DNA of 64,000 bases, taken from Jatrophihabitans_A lederbergiae (GTDB lineage: Bacteria > Actinomycetota > Actinomycetes > Mycobacteriales > Jatrophihabitantaceae). The notes below the pieces were generated by a model. It was not told the DNA's origin. It searched no databases and saw only the letters and a list, made by a program, of their open reading frames with translations. The translations under genes and the position numbers were made by a program. Location: positions 62,001 through 126,000 of the forward strand of contig NZ_JAVREH010000010.1 of assembly GCF_031845305.1 (NCBI RefSeq), read 5' to 3'. Within the stretch, counting starts at the first letter, position 1; each line of letters begins with the position of its first letter. This document shows positions 9,905 to 18,520 of the stretch, in pieces.

Positions 9905-11587
9905 CTATTTCTTGAAGCCCATGTTCTCGTACACCCGGTCGGCGAAGCCGAACGAGCCCAGGTTGACGAGGTTGGACTTCGACGCCACCAGGTCGGGGCG
10001 CTGGTACAGCGCTACGGAGTGGCCTTCTTCCCAGATCTTCTGGTCGATCTGGTAGGTGAGGTCCGTGGCCTTCTGCGGGTCGAGCTCGGTGACAGCTTGC
10101 TTGTACAGAGCGTCGAGCTCCGGCGTGCCGATCTTGGCGTAGTTCTGGCCGCCGGTGGAGGTGTAGATCGACTGCGCCGAGGAGACCGGGAACGGCGTGC
10201 CGATCCAGCTGAAGATGGTCAGGTCGAACTTGCCGACCTCGACGTACTCGGGGAAGAACGGGTCCGAGGGCACCGACTTGATGGTCACCTTGATGCCCGC
10301 GGTCCCCAGCGCCTTCTGCTGCAGCGCGGCCTCGTCCGAGGAGGTCTTCACGCCGGCCGGGATGACGAAGGTCAGGTTGAGGACCTTGCCGTTCTTGGCG
10401 TAGAAGCCGTCCGAGCCCTTCTTGTAGCCGGCCGACTCGAGCAGCGTGCCGGCCTTGGCTACGTCCTGGTTGCAGAAGGCACCACAGGTAGCCTTGTACT
10501 GGCTCTGGTTGTTCATCCAGATGTGGCTGTCCAGCACGGTCGCCGGCCAGTCCAGTGGGCTGAGCAGGGTCTTGGCGTCGCCGGCGCGGTTGATGCTCAA
10601 CATGACGGCCTGGCGCACCTTGACGTCCGCCATCGGACCGGTGCTGCCGAGGTCGATGTGGCGCCAGTTGGGGCCACCGGCCTTGTGGATCGAGACGCCC
10701 GGAGTCGCCTTGACGGTCGCATAGCTGGCGACGTTGGAGCCGATGTCGACGAAGTCGACCTGGTCGGACTGCAGCGCCTTGGCCTGCGCGGACTGGTCCA
10801 GCACGATGTACTGGATCTTGTCCAGCTTCGCCTTGGGACCCCACCACTTGTCGTTGCGTACGACCGTGATCGTCTTGGCGGTCTTGTCCATCGACGCGAT
10901 CTTGAAAGGCCCACCCGAGAGCGTCGGCCCGTTGACCCAACTGCTGTTGAACGAGGCGGGAGTCTCGTTCAGGCTCGCCGGCAGCAGTGGGCTGAACAGC
11001 GCCTTCCAATCCGGGTAGACAGTCTTGAAGGTGACCTTGACGTCCTGGTCGGTCGCGCCCTTCTCGACACTGCCGATCTGCTCGTAGCCATTCGTGCTGG
11101 CCGCCTTGTACCCCTTGTTCTTGCCGTTCAGCGCCTTCCACAGGCCCGCGAAGTCCCTGTACGTGATGGGGCTGCCATCACTCCAGACGGCCTTCGGATT
11201 GATGTGGTACTCGATGGTCTGCGGGCTGGCGGAGGTCTGCTCCGCCTTGTCCACCACGTCGGTGTCCAGTATCGGCTTGCTGCCCGCGTCGAAGTGCCAC
11301 ACGAACGGCAGCGTCGACCACATCAGATCGTTGATTCCGCTCTCGTTGCCGTCGATCTCGTTGATGTTGAAGTTCGCAGGGTAGCTGTCGATCGGCCAGC
11401 GCAGCGTTCCGCCGGCCGGCACCTGGTCGTACGGCATCGGGTTCACGTCGTTGGCGGTCGAGACCGCCTGGGCCTTCTTGCCGGAATTATTGCTGCCCGT
11501 ACCCGATTTGCTCGAGCCCCCACAGGCGGTCAGGGCCAGGGACGCCGCGACGACAGTCGCGATGCCCACCTTGCCGAAAACCCTCAC
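9905..11587 (-). CDS. Extracellular peptide-binding lipoprotein (SBP family 5)
   Basis: The binding protein of importer A, 560 residues. The signal helix ends in the lipobox LALTAC with Cys22, followed by a Gly/Ser/Lys linker. The mature part begins MPYDQVPAGGTLRWPIDSYP, typical of actinobacterial family-5 binding proteins. It differs clearly in sequence from the binding protein at 6689-8500, so the two importers probably take different ligands. It is the last gene of its operon, 164 nt after the fused ATPase gene. Confidence 0.92.
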   Translation of the reverse strand: MRVFGKVGIATVVAASLALTACGGSSKSGTGSNNSGKKAQAVSTANDVNPMPYDQVPAGGTLRWPIDSYPANFNINEIDGNESGINDLMWSTLPFVWHFDAGSKPILDTDVVDKAEQTSASPQTIEYHINPKAVWSDGSPITYRDFAGLWKALNGKNKGYKAASTNGYEQIGSVEKGATDQDVKVTFKTVYPDWKALFSPLLPASLNETPASFNSSWVNGPTLSGGPFKIASMDKTAKTITVVRNDKWWGPKAKLDKIQYIVLDQSAQAKALQSDQVDFVDIGSNVASYATVKATPGVSIHKAGGPNWRHIDLGSTGPMADVKVRQAVMLSINRAGDAKTLLSPLDWPATVLDSHIWMNNQSQYKATCGAFCNQDVAKAGTLLESAGYKKGSDGFYAKNGKVLNLTFVIPAGVKTSSDEAALQQKALGTAGIKVTIKSVPSDPFFPEYVEVGKFDLTIFSWIGTPFPVSSAQSIYTSTGGQNYAKIGTPELDALYKQAVTELDPQKATDLTYQIDQKIWEEGHSVALYQRPDLVASKSNLVNLGSFGFADRVYENMGFKK

Positions 11588-11751
11588 ACTTCCTCCTCAG
11601 AAAAATTCGATTCGCGGACCCACGAAATATGTCGCAGTTCCTGGTACTTGCTACGCACTTCAAAGCCGCAGGGCCATAGCCGTTGCTGAATCGGTATGTA
11701 CCAGAGAGCAAACCGAACCCTCCGAAATGCTGCTGACACGCCCCAGTGGTG

Positions 11752-13827
11752 TCACACGACCTCGCGAACTCTAGCAAAGTGACAGGCTGCGCGATGGTCT
11801 CGATCCAAACTGTATAAATCAGGATCATCGTTCTTGCACTTTGCCCGTTCTTCGGCATTGAGGTGCTCGGCGAAGACGAAGCAGCGGGACGAGAACCGGC
11901 ATCCGCTGGGGATGTCGGCCGGGCTGGGCAGGTCACCGGTGAGCAGGATGCGCTTGCGGGTGCGCTCCTTCTCGGGGTCCGGCAGCGGGATGGCCGACAG
12001 CAGAGCCTGGGTGTAGGGATGCGACGGCGCGGCGAAGATGTCGCGGGTGCTGCCGATCTCGACGATGCGACCCAGATACATGACCGCCACCCGGTCGGCG
12101 ATGTGGCGCACGACGGAGAGGTCGTGGGCCACGAAGAGGTAGCTCAGCCCCATCTTGAGCTTGAGCTCGTCCAGCAGGTTGATCACGCCGGCCTGGATCG
12201 AGACGTCCAGGGCAGATACCGGCTCGTCCAGCACGATGACCTTGGGGTCCAGCGCCAGCGCCCGGGCGATGCCGATGCGCTGGCGCTGACCGCCGGAGAA
12301 CTCCGCCGGGTAGCGGCTGGCGTGCTCGGGGCTGAGGCCGACCAACTCGAGCAGCTCGGCGGTGCGGGCCTTGATCCGCTGCTCGGAAAACTTCTGCACC
12401 CACATCGGCTCGGCGAGGATGTCGCCGATCGGCATCCGCGGGTCCAATGAGGCCATCGGGTCCTGGAACACGATGGACAGGTCCGCGCGCATCCTGCGGC
12501 GGTCCTCGCCCTTGAGGTGGTCGGTCTCCTTGCCCAGCACCACGATCTTGCCCCGCTGGGGCTTCAACAGGTTCATGATCTCCATGATCGTGGTGGTCTT
12601 GCCGCAGCCGGACTCACCGACCAGGCCGAGCGTCTCACCCTGGCGGATCTCCAGTGACACGCCGTCGACCGCCCGGACGCTGCCGACCGTCCGGCGGATC
12701 ACCGCGCCCTTACGGATCGGGAACGCCCGGTGCAGATTGTCCAGGCTCAACACCACGTCGCGCTCCTCCCGAGGCGCCCGGATGGCAACCTCCGTCGGCA
12801 GCTCCGGCCGGACGAACACGTCCTCGGCGCTCCAGTGGTTCTGCGCGATCTCCAGGCTGCGGTGGCAGGCGGCGACGTGGTGAGGCCGGTCGGTCGGGTC
12901 CAGCATCGGCTCCACCGCCCGGCACTGGTCGATCACCAGCGGGCAGCGGGTCGCGAAGGGACAGCCGACCGGCAGGTTCACCAGCGACGGCGGGGCGCCC
13001 TCGATGGGGATCAGCGGCTCTTTCTCTTCCACGTCCATTCGGGGAATCGATCCCAACAGACCCATGGTGTAAGGCATCCGGGGCTGATAGAAGGTGTCGT
13101 CGACTCCGGCCAGCTCGACCGCCTTGCCGGCGTACATGACCATCACCCGGTCGGCGAACCCGGCCACCACGCCGAGGTCGTGGGTGATCAGTACGGTGGC
13201 GGCATTGGTGACCTCTTTGGCCTTGCGCAGCACATCGAGCACCTGAGCCTGGATGGTGACGTCCAGCGCGGTGGTCGGCTCGTCGGCGATGATCAGATCC
13301 GGGTCGTTGGCGATGGCCATGGCGATCATGGCGCGCTGCCGCATACCGCCGGAGAATTCGTGTGGAAACGACGACGCCCGAAGCTCCGGGTTCGGAATGC
13401 CGACGAGATCGAGCAGTTCCACGGCCTGGGACATGGCCCGGGACTTGCTGACGTTCTGGTGAATGCTGACCGCCTCGGCGATCTGGTCACCGATCGTGTA
13501 GACCGGTGTCAGCGCCGAGAGCGGGTCCTGGAACACCATCGAGATGCCCGAGCCGCGCAGCCTGGACAGCTCTCGGTCCTTCAGCGTCAGCAGGTCGACA
13601 CCCTTGAACTTGATGGTGCCGGTGGCGTGGGCGTTGGAGGGCAGCAGTCCCATCACGGCCAGCGAGCTCACGGACTTGCCGGAGCCCGATTCGCCGACGA
13701 TGGCCAGCGTCTCGCCCGGCTGAACGGAATAGGACACGCCTCGTACGGCCCGCACCCGGCCGGCCTCACTGCGGAAGCTCACGTTGAGGTTGCTCACCTC
13801 GAGCAGCGGGGTGGTGGGGGTGGTCAC
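11752..13827 (-). CDS. Fused double ATP-binding protein of a peptide ABC importer (DppD-DppF)
   Basis: A single 691-residue protein carries both ATPase domains. Domain 1 has Walker A GESGSGKS at 45-52, signature SGGMRQRAMIAMA at about 159-171 and Walker B LIIADEPTTALD. Domain 2 has Walker A GESGCGKT at 404-411, signature SGGQRQRIGIARA and Walker B VIVLDEPVSALD. Each half keeps its own C-terminal oligopeptide motif (GCPFATRCP and GCRFSSRCF). The start codon shares ATGA with the permease stop (13824-13827). Importer B makes the same two domains as separate proteins. Confidence 0.95.
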   Translation of the reverse strand: MTTPTTPLLEVSNLNVSFRSEAGRVRAVRGVSYSVQPGETLAIVGESGSGKSVSSLAVMGLLPSNAHATGTIKFKGVDLLTLKDRELSRLRGSGISMVFQDPLSALTPVYTIGDQIAEAVSIHQNVSKSRAMSQAVELLDLVGIPNPELRASSFPHEFSGGMRQRAMIAMAIANDPDLIIADEPTTALDVTIQAQVLDVLRKAKEVTNAATVLITHDLGVVAGFADRVMVMYAGKAVELAGVDDTFYQPRMPYTMGLLGSIPRMDVEEKEPLIPIEGAPPSLVNLPVGCPFATRCPLVIDQCRAVEPMLDPTDRPHHVAACHRSLEIAQNHWSAEDVFVRPELPTEVAIRAPREERDVVLSLDNLHRAFPIRKGAVIRRTVGSVRAVDGVSLEIRQGETLGLVGESGCGKTTTIMEIMNLLKPQRGKIVVLGKETDHLKGEDRRRMRADLSIVFQDPMASLDPRMPIGDILAEPMWVQKFSEQRIKARTAELLELVGLSPEHASRYPAEFSGGQRQRIGIARALALDPKVIVLDEPVSALDVSIQAGVINLLDELKLKMGLSYLFVAHDLSVVRHIADRVAVMYLGRIVEIGSTRDIFAAPSHPYTQALLSAIPLPDPEKERTRKRILLTGDLPSPADIPSGCRFSSRCFVFAEHLNAEERAKCKNDDPDLYSLDRDHRAACHFARVREVV

Positions 13828-14768
13828 AGTTTGCTCGATCCTGACGATGGGTCGATGGCATCTCGCAGGGCATCGCCGATCACACTCACGCAGAGGACAG
13901 TGAGGACCAGGAACAGCCCGGCGAACATGAAAACATGCGGGTACGTGGTCGCCAGCGACTGCGAATCACTGATCACGGTGCCGAGGGAGACGTCGGGCGG
14001 CTGCACACCGAAGCCGAAGAAGCTCAGGCCGGTCTCGGCGAGAATGGTGCCGCCGACGTTGATGGTGACGTCGACGATCAGCAGCGACGCCATGTTGGGC
14101 AGCAGATGGCGCCGGATGATGGTGAACGAGCCGACACCCATGAACTTCGCCGCCTGGACGTACTCGCGCTCCTTCAGGCTCATGGCCATGCCGCGTACCA
14201 CGCGGCCGGTGACCATCCAGCCGAACACCGACAGCAGCCCGACCAGCCACAGCCAGCTGTGCCCGGACAGCACCGGGCTGAGTACCGCGAGGATCAGGAA
14301 GCTCGGCAGCACCAGCAGCAGGTCGATGATCCAGACCACGCCGATGTCGACGTACCGGCCGAAGTAACCGGCGACCGAACCCGCCACCGCGGCGATCGCC
14401 GTGGTGATGAGGGCGGCGACGAGACCGATGATCAGCGACTTCTGCAGGCCCTTGAGGGTCCGCGCGTACACGTCGCGGCCGATGTCGTCGACGCCGAAGA
14501 AGTGGCTGCCGTTCGGACCGGCCAGGATGTTGTCCTGGTCGAAGTCGTTGTACTTCCAGTGCGAGAGGTACGGGCCCAGGTAGGCCAGCAAGAAGATCAC
14601 CACGAGGACGACCACCGCCGCCACGCCCGCCTTCTGCCGCACGAACCGCTTGAAGATCAGCTTCCCGCGGCTGAGCGATTCCGGCGCGCCGATGTGCTGG
14701 GTGGTGGCATCAGGGTCGTCTACCGATGGTGGCGCGACCTCGAAGATCTCCTGAGGCGACATTGACAT
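13824..14768 (-). CDS. Peptide ABC transporter permease, DppC/OppC type
   Basis: A 314-residue permease of importer A. A 45-residue cytoplasmic tail precedes the first membrane helix (about 48-66). The segment HFFGVDDIGRDVYARTLKG and the EAA loop EREYVQAAKFMGVGSFTII are OppC-like, and the end reads IGDALRDAIDPSS. It starts 12 nt after the DppB-type gene and overlaps the fused ATPase gene by four bases, so the three are surely co-transcribed. Confidence 0.93.
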   Translation of the reverse strand: MSMSPQEIFEVAPPSVDDPDATTQHIGAPESLSRGKLIFKRFVRQKAGVAAVVVLVVIFLLAYLGPYLSHWKYNDFDQDNILAGPNGSHFFGVDDIGRDVYARTLKGLQKSLIIGLVAALITTAIAAVAGSVAGYFGRYVDIGVVWIIDLLLVLPSFLILAVLSPVLSGHSWLWLVGLLSVFGWMVTGRVVRGMAMSLKEREYVQAAKFMGVGSFTIIRRHLLPNMASLLIVDVTINVGGTILAETGLSFFGFGVQPPDVSLGTVISDSQSLATTYPHVFMFAGLFLVLTVLCVSVIGDALRDAIDPSSGSSKL

Positions 14769-14779
14769 GACCGCACCCC

Positions 14780-15763
14780 CTACTTGGACCGGACGCGCGG
14801 ATCGAGCGCGGCATACAGGATGTCGGACAGCAACCCGGACAGCAACACCAGCACCGCGGTGAAGCAGGCCACCCCGGCGACGGCATTCACGTCATGGGAC
14901 TGCACCGAGGACACCAGGTACTCCCCCATACCGTGCCAGCCGAACAGGTTCTCCACGAAGATCGAGCCGGTCAGCAACAGGCCGAAGGAGTAGGCGAAGA
15001 ACGTCACGATCGGGATGAGCGCGGTGCGGACGCCATGCTTGAACAGCGCCTTCTGCCGGGTCAGCCCCTTGGCCCGGGCCGTCCGCAGGAAGTCGCTGCC
15101 GAGCACGTCGAGCATCGCACTGCGCTGGTATCGGCTGAAGAACGAGACGCCGAACAGGCCCAGCACCAGCGTGGGCATCACCAGCCGCTTGAGACGGTTG
15201 GCCCAGAAGGCCAATCCGTGCAGGTTGGAGTTGTACTCACCGGTGGCCGGGAAGAGCCAGGCTGAGCCGCCCTTGTGATAAAGCCAGACGAAGAGTGTCT
15301 GTACCACGATGATCACCACGACCGTGGGCGAGGCCAGCAAGACGTAGGACACCACCGTTCCGGCGACGTCGGACGGTTTTCGCTGCCGCACCGCGCCGAA
15401 GACGCCCAGCAGCACGCCACCGACGGCACCGAAGACGGTTCCGAAGAACAGCAGCCGAAGGCTCACGCCGGCGCGGCGACCGATCTCGGTCGAGACCTTG
15501 TCCTCGCCGACGATCTGGGTGCCGAAGTCACCGTGTACGACGCCCTTGAGCCAGTGGCCGTAACGCTGCAGCACCGGGGTGGCGGGGTCGGCGTTGCGCT
15601 GTTGCAGGTTCTCGTGGATCACCGCTGCCGGTATCGGCGGGTTGTGGCCCTCGTACCGGGCACGCGGATCCAAGGTCAGTGAGCCGAGGATGTAAGCCAA
15701 GCTGGTCGCGATGAACACCAGAACCAAGTAGTTCAGGAAGCGGCGAGCAATAAACTTCAGCAT
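14780..15763 (-). CDS. Peptide ABC transporter permease, DppB/OppB type
   Basis: The first gene of importer A, 327 residues from ATG 15763 (MLKFIARRFLNYLVLVF, the usual OppB beginning). A weak AGGGA site lies about 9 nt upstream; the frame extends to 15811 without a better start. About six membrane helices are predicted, with the EAA loop GSDFLRTARAKGLTRQKALF. The end YAALDPRVRSK is typical. It follows the Nudix gene by 89 nt on the same strand, so read-through from upstream is possible. Confidence 0.92.
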   Translation of the reverse strand: MLKFIARRFLNYLVLVFIATSLAYILGSLTLDPRARYEGHNPPIPAAVIHENLQQRNADPATPVLQRYGHWLKGVVHGDFGTQIVGEDKVSTEIGRRAGVSLRLLFFGTVFGAVGGVLLGVFGAVRQRKPSDVAGTVVSYVLLASPTVVVIIVVQTLFVWLYHKGGSAWLFPATGEYNSNLHGLAFWANRLKRLVMPTLVLGLFGVSFFSRYQRSAMLDVLGSDFLRTARAKGLTRQKALFKHGVRTALIPIVTFFAYSFGLLLTGSIFVENLFGWHGMGEYLVSSVQSHDVNAVAGVACFTAVLVLLSGLLSDILYAALDPRVRSK

Positions 15764-15852
15764 CTGAGAGTTCCCTGCGCTGTCAGTCGTTGGTTCAGGT
15801 CGGGACGGCACGCGAGCGCGCCGTTGCTACGGAGGCGGACTTTAGCCGACAG

Positions 15853-16485
15853 CTATAACCGAGCTGTCACCTCGGTCACATATCGGCCATTGCTCCCTAC
15901 CCAGTCAAGACCTTCGAGCTCCCGCGCCGAGAGCCATCGAACGTCCTGGTTTTCCAGCGCCCGGGGCTGCGGCGACCCCGGCAGCAAGCTCACGTGGAAC
16001 AGGACGAGCTCCGCACGATCGGCCAGCGGCCCGCGGCCGAGCTCCGGTCCCACCGCGACCTGGCAACCCAGCTCTTCGCAGCACTCCCGCATCAGCGCCG
16101 CGGCGCGGGTCTCGCCCCGCTCGACCTTGCCACCTGGGAACTCCCACTGGCCTGCCAGTTGGGGCGGCATGGCACGCTGCGCCACCAGCACCTTCCGATC
16201 AACGATGAGGGCCGCCGCGACCACCGTCCGGCGTTGGGTCCGGCGCTCGATGTTCCGGAGCGTTCGGCTCAACCTGACAAGCGCAGTACGCCGCGCTCTG
16301 CGGTCCCACCACGGCAGGCGAACCTCGAGGGTGAGCAGCACACCGGCAGGCACCTCGGCGACGATCGGGCGCACCCGGCCCGGCAGCGAGCGGACCGCTT
16401 GCCGCACGCGATCGGGGTCGGCGTCGATCAACTCAGCGACGCGGTATACCCGTCCCGAGGCGGGAGCGGTCCGGCGAGCGGTCAT
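15853..16485 (-). CDS. Nudix hydrolase (MutT-like) with extra N-terminal region
   Basis: A 210-residue protein from ATG 16485. A perfect Nudix box spans residues 119-141: G-x5-E-x7-R-E-C-C-E-E-L-G-C, the Mg-binding site for hydrolysing nucleoside diphosphate-linked substrates. The box sits in an 8-oxo-dGTPase-like context (VLVAQRAMPPQLAGQWEFPGG). Residues 1-85 are an additional Arg-rich region that I do not recognise, with no motif. It follows the amidase gene by 10 nt, making a three-gene minus-strand operon. Sanitation of oxidised nucleotides is likely from the family, but unproven. Confidence 0.88.
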   Translation of the reverse strand: MTARRTAPASGRVYRVAELIDADPDRVRQAVRSLPGRVRPIVAEVPAGVLLTLEVRLPWWDRRARRTALVRLSRTLRNIERRTQRRTVVAAALIVDRKVLVAQRAMPPQLAGQWEFPGGKVERGETRAAALMRECCEELGCQVAVGPELGRGPLADRAELVLFHVSLLPGSPQPRALENQDVRWLSARELEGLDWVGSNGRYVTEVTARL

Positions 16486-16495
16486 TGCGCCGCGG

Positions 16496-17269
16496 TCATC
16501 GGCGATCGGCGAGGAACGGGAAGCGGTCCCGCACCCGCTTAACCTCGCCCGGGTCCACCTCGGCGCGCAGCACGGACTCGACCTCACTGGCCTCGACGAG
16601 GGTCCGGCCCAACGGGTCGATGATCGCGGAGTCGCCGGTGTGGTGCAGCCGGTCCACCGAGCCCACCCGGTTGCAGCCGAGGACGTAGGCCTGGTTCTCG
16701 ATCGCCCGCGCACGCAGCAGCGTCCGCCAGTGTTCGCGCCGGGCAGCGGGCCAGTTGGCAACCACGACGTACAGGTCGGTGTTCGCGGCCAGTGCCCAGA
16801 ACTCGTCAGCGAAGCGCAGGTCATAGCAGATGAAGACGCTGACGTTGAGGTCGCCGATGGGTACCGTCAGGAACTTCTCACCCGCCCGGTAGCGCTCGTG
16901 CTCGCCGGCGTAGCTGAACGGGTGGATCTTGGCGTACCGGTGCAGCTGTCCGGCCGGGCCGGCGACGACCGCGACGTTGGCAGCCCGCCGCCCCAAGCCC
17001 TGATCGGCGGCCTCGGCCCACTGGGCGATGGAGCCGATCATCCAGACGCCGTGTTCGGCAGCCTGCCGCACCAGGAACTGCTCGTTCGGGCCGCCCGGTT
17101 CCTCGGCGACCCGCTCGGGTTCCATGGAGAAGCCGGTGGCATACATCTCGGACACCACCACGAGACCGGCCCCGGAACCCACTGCCTCGGCGATCAGCGG
17201 CACCAGGTGATGCCGGGTGGCCGCGCCGTCCTCCCACGCGATGTCGTGCTGGATCGCTGCGATCTTCAT
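16496..17269 (-). CDS. Carbon-nitrogen hydrolase, omega-amidase-like (nitrilase superfamily)
   Basis: A 257-residue cytosolic amidase. The catalytic triad is visible: Glu41 (VVVSEMYATGF), Lys114 (YAKIHPFSY) and Cys148 (VFICYDLRF). The SEMY(A)TGFSM context and length fit the YafV/NIT2 group, omega-amidases that hydrolyse alpha-ketoglutaramate or alpha-ketosuccinamate. Its start ATG overlaps the stop of the transaminase gene (ATGA, 17266-17269). A glutamine transaminase paired with an omega-amidase is an established combination in which the amidase pulls the transamination forward. The assignment is therefore supported by context as well as sequence. Confidence 0.85.
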   Translation of the reverse strand: MKIAAIQHDIAWEDGAATRHHLVPLIAEAVGSGAGLVVVSEMYATGFSMEPERVAEEPGGPNEQFLVRQAAEHGVWMIGSIAQWAEAADQGLGRRAANVAVVAGPAGQLHRYAKIHPFSYAGEHERYRAGEKFLTVPIGDLNVSVFICYDLRFADEFWALAANTDLYVVVANWPAARREHWRTLLRARAIENQAYVLGCNRVGSVDRLHHTGDSAIIDPLGRTLVEASEVESVLRAEVDPGEVKRVRDRFPFLADRR

Positions 17270-18417
17270 GAGGACATCTTGCCCAACCGCGCCAGCGCCT
17301 CGTCCAGCACGTCCACTTTCTTACAGAACGCGAACCGGACGTAGCGATCGATGTCCGAGTCGTAGAACACCCGGGACGGGATTGCCACCACCCCGGCCCG
17401 TTCCGGAAGCGACCGGCACCAGGCTTCGGCGTCGTCGCCGACGTCGATCGTGGCGAAGTACCCGGCCCGCGGCGGCAGCACCGAATAGCCCAGCTCGACA
17501 AGGCCATTGACGAACAGGTCTCGCTTGGCGCGCAGCGCCGCGGCCACCTCGACGTAGAAGTCGCCGGACCACTGCAGTGCCTCGGCGATCGCGTACTGGA
17601 ACGGGCCGCTGCCGACGAAGGTGAGGAACTGCTTGACCGACCGCACCTTGGCCAGCAGGCCGGCCGGCGCGCAGACCCAGCCCACCTTCCACCCGGTGAC
17701 GCTGAAGGTCTTGCCCGCGCTGGAGATGGTCACGGTCCGCTCGGCCATGCCCGGCAGGGTCGCGATGGGCACATGCGCACCCTCGAAGACCAGGTGCTCG
17801 TAGACCTCGTCGGACACCACTATCAGGTCATGCTCGAGAGCCACCTCGGCGATCCGGCTCAGCTCGTCACGGCCGAGCACCGCGCCGGTGGGATTGTGCG
17901 GGGTATTGAGCAGGATCATCCTCGTCCGGCTGGTGATGGCCTGGCGGAGCTCGTCCTGGTCGAAGGTCCAGCCGCCGCGCCCGGGCCGCAGTGTCACGGC
18001 TCGGTGCTCGGCACCGGCCAGGGCGACGCAGGCCGGGTAGGAGTCGTAGAACGGTTCGAACAGCACCACCTCGTCACCGGGCTGGGTGAGGCCCAGGATG
18101 CTGGCCGCGAGAGCCTCGGTGGCGCCGACGGTGACGAGCACCTCGGAGTCCGGATCGAAGGCGAGCCCGTAGTGCTGCCGCTGGTGGGCGGCGATGGCGT
18201 GCCGCAACTCCGGAATGCCCGGGCCGGGCGGGTACTGGTTGCCGCGGCCCTCGCGGATCGCGCGAACGGCAGCTTCCAGGATGGCCGACGGCCCGTCCAC
18301 ATCGGGAAAGCCCTGGCCGAGGTTGATGCTGTCGGTCGCCACCGCGAGCGCCGACATCTCGGCGAAGATGGTGGTTCCGAACGCGTCCAGGCGGGCTGGT
18401 CTGTCCGATGGGGTCAC
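17266..18417 (-). CDS. PLP-dependent class I/II aminotransferase (glutamine/methionine/kynurenine type)
   Basis: A 383-residue fold-type I aminotransferase. PLP residues are visible: Asn174 in NTPHNPTG, Asp203 and Tyr206 in VSDEVYEHLVF, and the Schiff-base Lys236 in SSAGKTFSVTGWK. The N-terminal INLGQGFPD motif is typical of kynurenine/glutamine transaminases (KAT, GTK, YbdL). The start is GTG 18417. The overlapping downstream omega-amidase suggests glutamine or asparagine as amino donor, for example in methionine-salvage or 2-oxoacid repair. The true amino-acid substrate is not determinable here. Confidence 0.88.
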   Translation of the reverse strand: MTPSDRPARLDAFGTTIFAEMSALAVATDSINLGQGFPDVDGPSAILEAAVRAIREGRGNQYPPGPGIPELRHAIAAHQRQHYGLAFDPDSEVLVTVGATEALAASILGLTQPGDEVVLFEPFYDSYPACVALAGAEHRAVTLRPGRGGWTFDQDELRQAITSRTRMILLNTPHNPTGAVLGRDELSRIAEVALEHDLIVVSDEVYEHLVFEGAHVPIATLPGMAERTVTISSAGKTFSVTGWKVGWVCAPAGLLAKVRSVKQFLTFVGSGPFQYAIAEALQWSGDFYVEVAAALRAKRDLFVNGLVELGYSVLPPRAGYFATIDVGDDAEAWCRSLPERAGVVAIPSRVFYDSDIDRYVRFAFCKKVDVLDEALARLGKMSS

Positions 18418-18448
18418 CGGCCCACCATAAGACCCGTACGCGTGTTAC

Positions 18449-18491
18449 GCGGCCCGACCTCCCGTAACGATTGACGAGGAGGTCAGGCCGC
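18449..18491 (-). terminator. Stem-loop after typA
   Basis: Bases 18449-18462 pair with 18478-18491 through 13 of 14 positions (one C-A mismatch) around a 15-nt loop. It lies 30 nt after the typA stop on the minus strand and before the transaminase start. There is no T-run, as is common for actinobacterial intrinsic terminators. Confidence 0.6.
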
Positions 18492-18520
18492 GCCCGGGTC
18501 GCACCGGACGGTGGTGTCGC

